Source of the DNA: Candidatus Dadabacteria bacterium
GTDB taxonomy: Bacteria; Desulfobacterota_D; UBA1144; Nemesobacterales; UBA2774
Assembly (NCBI GenBank): GCA_030632765.1
Contig: DAOVUC010000146.1
Location: 1-5,231 of the forward strand
DNA: 5,231 nucleotides
Direction of reading: 5' to 3'
This document shows positions 1 through 5,231 of the stretch, piece by piece. The notes beneath the pieces are model-generated. The model saw nothing but the letters and a program-made list of their open reading frames with translations. It ran no database searches and was not told the DNA's origin. How positions within the stretch are numbered: position 1 is the first letter of the stretch; the number at the start of each line of letters is the position of its first letter. The position numbers and the translations under genes are program-made.

Positions 1-158
1 GATTTTTCTTGTTCAACTGCTACTTTTTTTGTCGTTTCTTCTTTGTTAACGGAGTTATCTTGAGAGACATTTACACTCTCTGGTCTTTCGCAACCAACTG
101 AAATAACTAAGAATAAAAGGACAGGAATAAAGACAAATATTGCTAGCGGGTATTTCAT
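1..158 (-). CDS. Putative lipoprotein, N-terminal part (runs off the left edge)
   Basis: Only the first 52 codons are in the window. The ATG at 158 (minus strand) follows a strong Shine-Dalgarno, AAGGAGG, 3 bases away, and a good promoter lies just upstream. The peptide starts MKYP, has a hydrophobic core at residues 4-22, then VISVGC with Cys23. This fits the loose lipobox pattern (Ser at -3 is not the commonest residue, Gly at -1 is). The mature part begins CERPESVNVSQD and continues as a polar Lys/Glu/Thr-rich stretch, typical of the flexible linker after a lipid-anchored Cys. It should be exported by Sec, cleaved by signal peptidase II and anchored in the envelope. No domain is visible yet, so the function is unknown. 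It is divergent from the marC remnant next to it. Confidence is high for a real gene and good for a lipoprotein. Confidence 0.8.
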   Translation of the reverse strand, partial: MKYPLAIFVFIPVLLFLVISVGCERPESVNVSQDNSVNKEETTKKVAVEQEK

Positions 159-161
159 AAA

Positions 162-168
162 GCCTCCT
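162..168 (-). promoter_or_regulatory. Strong ribosome binding site of the lipoprotein gene
   Basis: The minus strand reads AAGGAGG, close to a full match to the anti-Shine-Dalgarno. It sits only about 3 bases before the ATG at 158, slightly tighter than usual. It fixes the start of the leftward lipoprotein gene. Confidence 0.75.
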
Positions 169-189
169 TAATGATTATCTAATAGAAAT

Positions 190-217
190 AATATAGCTAT
201 GAATAATACATAGGCAA
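190..217 (-). promoter_or_regulatory. Probable housekeeping promoter for the lipoprotein gene
   Basis: On the minus strand TTGCCT (212-217) and TATATT (190-195) are separated by 16 bases, 4/6 and 5/6 matches to the sigma-70 -35 and -10 boxes. Transcription would begin near 183 and give a leader of about 25 bases containing the ribosome binding site. The placement relative to a well supported start makes this more credible than a chance match in AT-rich DNA. Confidence 0.5.
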
Positions 218-293
218 GGAAAATAATTTATCAGGCGTCATGATTGCCCTCTTAAAAGACAGAAACTATTAAAAAATTGAGATCAGATAAAAC

Positions 294-299
294 TATAAT
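294..299 (+). promoter_or_regulatory. Candidate -10 box upstream of the marC remnant
   Basis: A perfect TATAAT lies about 70 bases before the marC start. No matching -35 box is found at 16-18 bases; the nearest TTGAGA (277-282) is only 11 bases away. It is a weak candidate, since the region is AT-rich. The rest of 159-369 shows no gene or clear hairpin. Confidence 0.25.
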
Positions 300-369
300 T
301 TCATATACTTTCAACTAAAGAAGGTGGTTTGACCTTTAAATTGTTAGCGGTAGTAATGAGATCAAGTCT

Positions 370-771
370 ATGAGTAAAGCAGAAATAATTACATTTACAA
401 TTGCAATGCTGGCTATCACAAACCCGATTGGCAATCTTGCAATATTCGCCAGTCTGACCGGAGACAAGTCTCTCCTGGAGAAAAGAAAGATAGCTTTTGT
501 AGCCGGGATAGCAATCCTGATCATACTTATTATCGTTACGTGGAGCGGCGATCTTCTTCTCAGGGATTTTGGGATTGATATTGCTTCTTTTGAGATTGCT
601 GGAGGTCTGATAATAGCACTTATGGGCCTCTCTATGCTCCATGCAAAGACCAGTGGAATACATCACACAAAAGATGAAAATGAGGATGCCAAAACTAAGA
701 ATTCTGTCTCTGTAGTGCCTATTGCGATTCCACCTGTTGTCAGGCCCCCTGAAACGAGTCCGAATATTTAA
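370..771 (+). pseudogene. MarC-family membrane protein, truncated at the 3' end
   Basis: The 133-residue product matches the first part of MarC/YhgN-type multi-spanning inner-membrane proteins, whose precise transport role is unsettled. Visible hallmarks are the N-terminal helix with ITNPIGNLAIFASLT (residues 16-30), a second hydrophobic helix near 41-63 and a third near 70-94 with EIAGGLIIALMGLSMLHA. A polar loop follows (95-111), then SVVPIAIP, which begins the second half of the fold. Family members have about 200-210 residues and continue with an AGPG-type motif and three more helices; here the frame ends in RPPETSPNI and a stop. Continuing in the other frames gives no recognisable MarC sequence, so the 3' end is missing rather than merely frameshifted. 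The stop is 9 bp from the stop of the converging gad gene. The ATG at 370 has only a weak GAG upstream. Family assignment is confident; loss of function is inferred. Confidence 0.75.
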
Positions 772-780
772 CATTCGATT

Positions 781-2175
781 TTACAGATGCGCAAAATGGC
801 TTCCGGACGTTTTAGGAACATTATTTGGCTGAGTGGCAAAGTGATCGATGGCACGCTTCATATCTTCAACTAGAATATCGGCCATATCACGTGTTAATCC
901 TTTTTTCACAACAATGCGCTGAACAATCAGGTCATGACGGTTCTTAGGCATGGGATATGCAGGAACAAGCCAGCCGCGTGTGCGTAAGTGATCGGCAAAA
1001 TCGAAGAGGGAATAATTTATCTGCTCTTTCATGCGCCAGCAAAAAACGGGAATGTCACTACCATCGGAAATCAGCTCAAAGGGACCGATTTCGGAAATCT
1101 GCTTTGACAGGTACAAAGCGACATCTTGGCTGTTCTTATGTGTTTCAGTGTAACCTTCAAACCCTAGTCTTAAAAAATTGAAATACTGAGCCAGAACCTG
1201 ACTGCCGGGTCTGGAAAAATTCATAGAAAAATCCAGCATATCTCCACCCAGATAACTGACATGAAAGACCAAGTCTTCGGGTAATGCGGATTTATCACGC
1301 CATACAACCCAGCCCACACCCGGATATACCAAGCCATATTTATGGCCTGACGCATTTATGGATTGCACGCGCGGCAGACGGAAATCCCAGACAATATCGG
1401 GTTGTAGAAAAGGAGCCACAAAACCGCCGCTGGCCCCGTCAACATGAACGGGTATATCATTTCCGGTTTTTTCTTGATAATCGTCTAATGCTTGACACAA
1501 TCGCTCAACAGGTTCATAACTCCCATCGAATGTACTTCCCATGATTGCGACGACTCCAATGGTATTTTCATCTACTAATTGCACCGCCATTTCAGGATCG
1601 AGTATGAATCTGTCCCCCTCACACGGAACATATCTGGGTTCAATATCCCAATACTTTACAAACTTTTTCCAACATATTTGAACATTGGCACCCATCACCA
1701 TATTCGGTTTGGAAGTGGATTTGCCCTGACCTTCCATCTTTTTTCGCCATCGCCACTTAAGGGCCAGCCCCCCCAGCATAGATGCTTCGCTGGATCCTAT
1801 CGTTGAAGTTCCTACTGCCTCTTCATGATTGTGGGCATTCCACAACTTGGCAATAATATTTACACACCGAATCTCAATTTCCGCCGTTTGCGGTTATTCG
1901 TCTTTGTCAATCATGTTCTTATCAACGCAATCGGCCATAAGCTGTGAGGCCTCGGGCTCCATATACGTCTGAACGAAGGTAGCCAGGTTTAATCTTGAAT
2001 TCCCGTCTAAAAATAATTCATCTTTAATTAAGTTATAAGCAATGTCCGCCCGCATGCTCTGTTGAGGCATTTCATATCTCGGCAGCTCCAAATTCGATTT
2101 AGATGATTCGTACACGGATCGCAGTGAGTTGTTAATACTCAACTTTGACTTATCATTATTTTTTTTACCTAGCAA
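781..2175 (-). pseudogene. gad: Glutamate decarboxylase, full-length but interrupted by one in-frame stop
   Basis: The gene encodes a PLP-dependent glutamate decarboxylase (L-glutamate to GABA plus CO2, consuming a cytoplasmic proton; part of acid resistance in many bacteria). From the TTG at 2175 to the stop at 781 there are 464 codons, the normal family length, in one frame. TAA at 1894-1896 (codon 94) splits it into a 93-residue N-terminal piece, with [20 protein letters not shown], and a 370-codon remainder (PQTAEIEIRCVNIIAK onward). The remainder keeps VGTSTIGSSEAS, the Asp motif HVDGASGG (about 244-251), the PLP-binding SGHKYG (Lys near 279), INFSRP-like MNFSRPGSQ and a natural-looking C-terminus GSHFAHL. 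The interruption falls in the conserved EYPQTAE region, where Tyr is expected, so one base change (TAC or TAT to TAA) explains it. No good start with a ribosome binding site follows the stop, so the catalytic part is unlikely to be made alone. An error in the sequence or readthrough is possible. No partner GABA antiporter is in the window. Confidence 0.9.
1894..1896 (-). other. Premature ochre codon inside gad
   Basis: Reading leftward the gene runs ATT GAC AAA GAC GAA TAA CCG CAA ACG GCG GAA, that is IDKDE-stop-PQTAE. Homologues such as E. coli GadB have IDKEEYPQSAA here. The frame is the same on both sides, so this is a substitution and not an indel. Confidence 0.9.
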
Positions 2176-2182
2176 TTTTTTG

Positions 2183-2189
2183 CCTCCTC
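2183..2189 (-). promoter_or_regulatory. Ribosome binding site that sets a TTG start for gad
   Basis: GAGGAGG on the minus strand is followed by 7 bases (CAAAAAA) and then TTG at 2175. Spacing and strength are ideal, and the protein from this TTG gives the usual Gad N-terminal length. The next in-frame Met codons lie at residues 36 and 41 without such a site, so TTG is the start. Confidence 0.75.
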
Positions 2190-2190
2190 A

Positions 2191-2431
2191 CAGAAAAAAG
2201 TTTCTACATCTTAGAGAGTTGAAAAATGATCATAACCCATTATTAAGAACTGCGCGCTTAGAATACATACTAACTCACTATAAATAAAGAGGAAAATCTG
2301 CATCATAAGAAACCGCATGCTCTCGAGAAGAGAATCAATTGTATTCCACAAAATAAAACTGAAACCGAGCCCTTCTCGTATATTTAGCAAGTAGAGGCCT
2401 CATCATATTCTAGATAGGAGACGCTAAGTAT
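2191..2431. other. Gene-free divergent spacer between gad and the first ECF sigma gene
   Basis: About 240 bases carry the leaders and presumably the promoters of two divergent genes. No open frame of note, hairpin terminator or consensus -35/-10 pair stands out. The best rightward candidate is TTGAAA (2219-2224), 16 bases, TATTAA (2241-2246), which would leave a leader of about 180 bases; TATAAA at 2279-2284 lacks a -35. The heptamer GAAACCG occurs twice, at 2309-2315 and 2361-2367, each followed by CTCG 13-14 bases from its first base. It resembles ECF -35 elements, but the spacing to a -10 is unconvincing. Confidence 0.35.
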
Positions 2432-3127
2432 ATGAAAGAATCAAACGCAGCACTAACAAGACCAAAGGAATCATATGAACCTACTTTCGATTATGACATT
2501 AACAGCAAGTCTCAGCTTAAGGATCACCGGATCTATTTATTGCCATTTGACTATGATAAAGCATCTGATGAAAGGCTTGTAGGACTATATGTTAATAATC
2601 ACGATGAGGAAGCCTTTAATCACATTTTCCATCGTTACAGCGATATGATAATGGGCTTTGCAATGAAACTAATCCGTAACAGCTATGATGCGGAAGAAAT
2701 TAAACAAGAGGTTTTTTTGATCCTGACAGCTAAACTACATACTTTCAAAGGAAATTCTAAATTCTCAACATGGCTCTACAAAGTAACATTAAATTCTTGC
2801 TACAAATTCCTTAACGAATCCAAGAAAAAAACTAACAAGGAAATTCATTTAGATAATCCCGAGCGTTTAGATACACAACTCCCAAGTCCTTCAGACTGGG
2901 CTAAAAGACCTGATGAAGTAATTCTTTATAAAGAAAAGATGAAGATATTAAACAATGCGTTAAACGAATTAACCCATAGCAATAAAACGATATTTTACCT
3001 TAAAGATATAAAAGGGTTTTCAAACGCAGAGGTCGGAGAATTTATGGGTCTTTCAATTTCAGCGGTTAAATCAAGAGTTTTAAGAAACCGGCTATCTATT
3101 CGAGAAAAGATATCAGGCGATTTCTAG
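2432..3127 (+). CDS. ECF-type RNA polymerase sigma factor with N-terminal extension
   Basis: The 231-residue protein is a sigma-70 family factor with only regions 2 and 4, the ECF (group 4) layout. Region 2 spans about 46-128: DERLVGLYVNN, AFNHIFHRYSDMI, then DAEEIKQEVFLI (the -10 recognition and core-binding helix) and FKGNSKFSTWLYKVTLNSC. A polar linker follows (129-165), then region 4 at about 170-228 with GFSNAEVGEFMGLSISAVKSR, the helix-turn-helix that reads the -35 element. It would direct RNA polymerase to a dedicated promoter set. The first 45 residues are an extra charged and aromatic segment absent from typical ECF factors of about 180-200 residues. The start is supported by TAGGAG ending 11 bases before the ATG, slightly far. 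No anti-sigma gene is adjacent: the next gene is another ECF sigma, 244 bp on. The regulon is unknown. Confidence 0.85.
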   Translation: MKESNAALTRPKESYEPTFDYDINSKSQLKDHRIYLLPFDYDKASDERLVGLYVNNHDEEAFNHIFHRYSDMIMGFAMKLIRNSYDAEEIKQEVFLILTAKLHTFKGNSKFSTWLYKVTLNSCYKFLNESKKKTNKEIHLDNPERLDTQLPSPSDWAKRPDEVILYKEKMKILNNALNELTHSNKTIFYLKDIKGFSNAEVGEFMGLSISAVKSRVLRNRLSIREKISGDF

Positions 3128-3165
3128 TAAGATCTGAATGGATGGTTTTTGAAATAAATACTACC

Positions 3166-3195
3166 TTGATTCTGATTTTTGGACATAGATATAAA
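3166..3195 (+). promoter_or_regulatory. Possible upstream promoter for the SigK-like operon
   Basis: TTGATT (3166-3171) and TATAAA (3190-3195) are 18 bases apart. Matches are 4/6 and 5/6 with slightly long spacing. If used, transcription would begin near 3202, giving a leader of about 170 bases before the sigma gene at 3372 and excluding a start at the ATG at 3195. It is weaker than the promoter at 3316. The remaining 3128-3371 stretch shows no terminator hairpin. Confidence 0.25.
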
Positions 3196-3315
3196 TGAAG
3201 CAAGTATTTCTAAAACCTACACTAATTATTAACCAGGGAATTTCTCTATTAAACATCCTTACCCAGAACTTCGCTGAACATATAAACACGCTAGAGTTAA
3301 AGATAAAACTAACGA

Positions 3316-3343
3316 TTGACAAAAACTTTGGTTTAACTACAAT
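3316..3343 (+). promoter_or_regulatory. Near-consensus sigma-70 promoter of the SigK-like sigma/anti-sigma operon
   Basis: TTGACA (3316-3321, 6/6) is followed after 16 bases by TACAAT (3338-3343, 5/6). Transcription should begin near 3350, giving a leader of about 20 bases before the ATG at 3372. Such a promoter fits constitutive low-level supply of a sigma and its inhibitor by the housekeeping polymerase; autoregulation by an ECF factor is not visible here. Confidence 0.65.
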
Positions 3344-3371
3344 GGTTCAATGGTTGAGTGGGACTCTGGTT

Positions 3372-3944
3372 ATGCAACAAATATCTAATCGCGAGCTGGA
3401 TCAACAGTTAATAAACCAAGTAAAACAGGGCGATAAAACTGCGTTTAAAGAGATTTACACCCGTTTTTCTCAGGTGGTATATAACCTTGCACTCAGAATG
3501 CTCAGAGACAAGGAAGATGCTGAGGAAGTAGTACAAGAAATCTTTTTACAAGTATGGAACAAAGCATACTCATATGATTCAGAGCGTGGGGCTGTATCTA
3601 CCTGGATACTGAATATAGCCAGAAGCAGATCTATCGACAAACTACGAACTATTAGATATAGAGATCGAAACATTGAGATTGATGAAGAAAAAGTGAACTC
3701 AAACGATGATTTATCTCGTATAATAGAAGATAGGGAGGAAAGTAAAAACGTAATCCGGCAAGCGCTTGATTCATTGCCTGATAAGCAGCGTATTGTTATT
3801 AAAATGGTATATTTTGAAGGTTTCACCCACTTGGAGGCAGCTGAGAAGCTAAACGAACCCGTGGGAACTATTAAAACCAGGATTAGACTGGGTGTTATAA
3901 AATTAAAAGATAAAATTATGCCTTACATTGAGGATTTGAATTAG
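3372..3944 (+). CDS. SigK-like ECF RNA polymerase sigma factor
   Basis: A 190-residue ECF sigma factor. Region 2 lies at about 10-92 (AFKEIYTRFSQVVYNLALRML, DAEEVVQEIFLQVWNKA, then GAVSTWILNIARSRSIDKLR). The W-ILNIARSRSIDK-LR pattern is characteristic of the SigK/ECF19-like group, whose partners are RskA-type anti-sigmas. Region 4 lies at about 125-183, with ALDSLPDKQRIVIKMVYFEGFTHLEAAEKL and the recognition helix GTIKTRIRLGVIKLKD. The open frame extends upstream to an ATG at 3195, but the added 59 residues match nothing known to me, lack a ribosome binding site and overlap a strong promoter at 3316-3343. I therefore take the ATG at 3372, which has a modest GAGTGGGA 8 bases before it; ATG 3342 lies inside the -10 box. 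The stop TAG touches the ATG of the anti-sigma gene, so the two are probably translationally coupled. Confidence 0.88.
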   Translation: MQQISNRELDQQLINQVKQGDKTAFKEIYTRFSQVVYNLALRMLRDKEDAEEVVQEIFLQVWNKAYSYDSERGAVSTWILNIARSRSIDKLRTIRYRDRNIEIDEEKVNSNDDLSRIIEDREESKNVIRQALDSLPDKQRIVIKMVYFEGFTHLEAAEKLNEPVGTIKTRIRLGVIKLKDKIMPYIEDLN

Positions 3945-4721
3945 ATGGTACATGAAGAAGGAAAATATGAAGACCAAATAAATCTTTTTGCACTCGGTGT
4001 ATTAAAGGGATATGAGCTGAGAATACTAGAGGAGCACCTGAGCGCGGGTTGTGAGATTTGCGAAAAAGTGCTGAGAGAGAACGAGCTCGTTCTATCCTCA
4101 CTTGCCTATTCCTTAGAAGATAGTCCACTTTCTGCACAAGTTGAGAATAAAATCTTTGATAGCATAGAAGTGCAGGAAGCTGCTCCGACAAAACCCTCAG
4201 CCCTTAGTTTCTGGAAAAATATTCAGCCAATTTGGTTCAACTTGGGCAGTGCTGTTGCCGCGGGCTTACTTATAATACTTTTCGTGAACAATATGTCTCT
4301 TAGGAAGGAACTGTCCATACAAGGTCAGGATCTAAGAAATCTCCAGGCGAATCTTGAAAAAGAACCTGAGGTGATGGATTTTGTAATGAACCCTAAGGTA
4401 GAAACTATTGAGCTTGCAAGTGGTATGCCTGAATTAGATTCCTCGGGAAAACTACTCTGGGAAACAGGGTCCAAAGACGCAATTCTAATGGTAGCGAACA
4501 TCCCTCCTCTCCAAGAGGGAAAGACATATCAATTTTGGGTAGTTGAAAATGGAGAGCCTCACAGCATGGGCACTTTTTTAGTGGGCAAAGATGGGCATAA
4601 GATGATTGAAATAAATTGTATGCCTGATCATGGCGGAGAAATGGAGTTTTATGTAACTCTTGAGCCTGAAGGGGGAATGCCTCATCCCACAGGAGCGACG
4701 TACCTGGTAGGATCATTGTAG
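3945..4721 (+). CDS. RskA-like membrane anti-sigma factor
   Basis: The 258-residue protein is the likely inhibitor of the sigma factor encoded directly before it, with zero bases between stop and start. The cytoplasmic N-terminus (1-90) has the anti-sigma domain layout and HLSAGCEIC (His31, Cys36, Cys39), an H-x4-C-x2-C version of the zinc-binding motif of ZAS-type anti-sigmas. One transmembrane helix follows at about 97-115 (FNLGSAVAAGLLIILFV), then a short coiled-coil-like stretch (116-140). The extracytoplasmic RskA C-terminal domain (about 145-257) shows NIPPLQEGKTYQFWVVENG, SMGTFLVGKDG and VTLEPEGGMPHPTGATYLVG, all family hallmarks. By analogy to mycobacterial RskA, proteolysis or a redox or ligand signal would release the sigma factor; which signal acts here cannot be read from sequence. 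A GAGG lies 11 bases before the start. Confidence 0.88.
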   Translation: MVHEEGKYEDQINLFALGVLKGYELRILEEHLSAGCEICEKVLRENELVLSSLAYSLEDSPLSAQVENKIFDSIEVQEAAPTKPSALSFWKNIQPIWFNLGSAVAAGLLIILFVNNMSLRKELSIQGQDLRNLQANLEKEPEVMDFVMNPKVETIELASGMPELDSSGKLLWETGSKDAILMVANIPPLQEGKTYQFWVVENGEPHSMGTFLVGKDGHKMIEINCMPDHGGEMEFYVTLEPEGGMPHPTGATYLVGSL

Positions 4722-4746
4722 GCAATTCTAAAGAGCATATAGACAG

Positions 4747-4751
4747 GGAGG
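4747..4751 (+). promoter_or_regulatory. Ribosome binding site of the GH15-like gene
   Basis: GGAGG sits 9 bases before the ATG at 4761, a good match that fixes the start. The 39-base gap after the anti-sigma stop holds no terminator hairpin and no obvious promoter, consistent with co-transcription. Confidence 0.65.
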
Positions 4752-4760
4752 ACAGAAGTT

Positions 4761-5231
4761 ATGGCAAAACGGACTAAAGGGTTAACCAAGCTTAATAATC
4801 AGCTCAATGAGCAGATGGATATAATCCTGAGATGCACTATTGAAAATAAAAAATATGGCAGATTGCTATTGGCCTCTCCACCCTCATCCCGTTATCCCTA
4901 TGTATATCCCCGAGATACCAATTGTGCTGTTCAGCTAATGAGAAGACTTGCCGGTTCTTCAAACGATTATGACTGCAGGGAACAGGCTTTCGCAATTATG
5001 AAGTCCATGGCTTATTTCATGAAAGACTGCATTTCACCTGAAGGAAGCTGGGGGCAACGTTATAGTCTCGAAGGAGAAGACAAGAGCCTTTATAAACAAG
5101 AAGACAACGTAGCTCATGGGATTGCCATTATCTGCAATTATCTTCTTACAGCAAGATTCTTAAAAAGAGAAGTAAAAGACATGGACGATTTCTTCGTCTG
5201 TATAAATAAAGCACTTGATTACAGCTATACA
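4761..5231 (+). CDS. Glycoside hydrolase family 15 (glucoamylase)-like protein, N-terminal part
   Basis: The first 157 codons are present, open to the right edge. The sequence has SSRYPYVYPRDTNCAVQLMRR (residues 42-62), matching the YxYxWPRD substrate-site motif at the start of the GH15 alpha/alpha toroid; Trp is replaced by Tyr. This is followed by a helix with FAIMKSMAYFMKDC, then ISPEGSWGQRYSLEGEDKSL and KQEDNVAHGIAII (residues 91-123), corresponding to the GSW-QRY-DG ... Q-D(E) segment of GH15. There is no signal peptide, so it should act in the cytoplasm. Family members hydrolyse alpha-glucans or alpha-linked oligosaccharides, and some related toroid proteins have other substrates. The catalytic acid and base lie further downstream, outside the window, so activity cannot be judged. 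It follows the anti-sigma gene by 39 bp and is probably in the same operon. Family call is good; substrate unknown. Confidence 0.7.
   Translation, partial: MAKRTKGLTKLNNQLNEQMDIILRCTIENKKYGRLLLASPPSSRYPYVYPRDTNCAVQLMRRLAGSSNDYDCREQAFAIMKSMAYFMKDCISPEGSWGQRYSLEGEDKSLYKQEDNVAHGIAIICNYLLTARFLKREVKDMDDFFVCINKALDYSYT

Noticed and set aside
301..774. 157-codon open frame on the minus strand opposite marC
   Set aside because: It is antisense to a clear MarC-family reading frame, has low-complexity Cys/Asn/Tyr composition and no ribosome binding site.
957..1806. Three rightward open frames of 74-86 codons across the gad region
   Set aside because: They are shadows opposite the well supported gad frame and show no recognisable protein features.
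781..1845. The 3' part of gad as an independent gene starting at TTG 1845
   Set aside because: No ribosome binding site precedes that TTG, and the 16 codons upstream continue the Gad family match in the same frame up to the stop.
1846..1896. Frameshift or programmed recoding between the two gad parts
   Set aside because: Both parts are in the same frame with the correct number of intervening codons, so an indel or slip is not needed; only a stop codon separates them.
2226..2233. Palindrome ATGATCAT as a regulator site
   Set aside because: A single 8-base palindrome in AT-rich DNA is expected by chance, and no second copy lies near a promoter.
3128..3194. Terminator between the two sigma genes
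   Set aside because: No stable inverted repeat followed by a T-run was found; the T-runs present have no stem before them.
3195..3371. 59-residue N-terminal extension of the SigK-like sigma factor
   Set aside because: No ribosome binding site at 3195, no family similarity in the extra residues, and a near-consensus promoter lies inside the segment.
3470..3826. 118-codon minus-strand frame opposite the SigK-like gene
   Set aside because: It is a Ser/Leu-rich shadow of a confidently assigned sigma factor.

Overview
The window is an AT-rich bacterial chromosomal segment. By eye the sigma-factor genes are about 30-37% GC and the marC/gad block about 45%. A type II (lipoprotein) signal peptide at the left edge, a MarC-type membrane protein and an ECF sigma/RskA-type anti-sigma pair indicate a bacterium, probably with a Gram-negative envelope. 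I cannot place it in a phylum from this sequence. No rRNA, tRNA, CRISPR array, IS element or phage gene is visible.

Left part (1-2190): a leftward lipoprotein gene runs off the left edge, with a near-consensus promoter and a strong ribosome binding site. Next comes a rightward MarC-family gene that stops after about two thirds of the usual length. Only 9 bp beyond its stop is the 3' end of a leftward glutamate decarboxylase gene (gad). The gad gene is complete in length (464 codons from a TTG start behind GAGGAGG) but is cut by one in-frame TAA at codon 94, where the family has a conserved Tyr. Both members of this convergent pair therefore look broken, in different ways: one by loss of its 3' end, the other by a single nonsense change. 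An acid-resistance-type locus in decay is the simplest reading; a sequencing or assembly error is the main alternative.

Right part (2191-5231): about 240 bp of gene-free DNA separates gad from a rightward regulatory cluster. It has two ECF-type sigma-70 family genes in tandem. The first (231 aa) has an unusual N-terminal extension and no adjacent anti-sigma gene. The second is SigK-like and directly abuts an RskA-like anti-sigma gene with a putative zinc motif (HxxxxCxxC), one membrane segment and an extracytoplasmic RskA domain. A TTGACA-N16-TACAAT promoter just upstream of the second sigma gene shows that its start is at 3372, not at the first ATG of the open frame. The cluster continues after 39 bp into a GH15/glucoamylase-like gene that is cut by the right edge.

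Functionally, the right half reads as an envelope-linked switch: the membrane-bound RskA-like protein would hold the SigK-like factor until an extracytoplasmic signal releases it. The GH15-like gene may be co-transcribed. No clearly new biological system is evident. The points most worth checking are the ochre codon in an otherwise intact gad, the truncated marC abutting it, and the pairing of an orphan ECF sigma with a SigK/RskA module.
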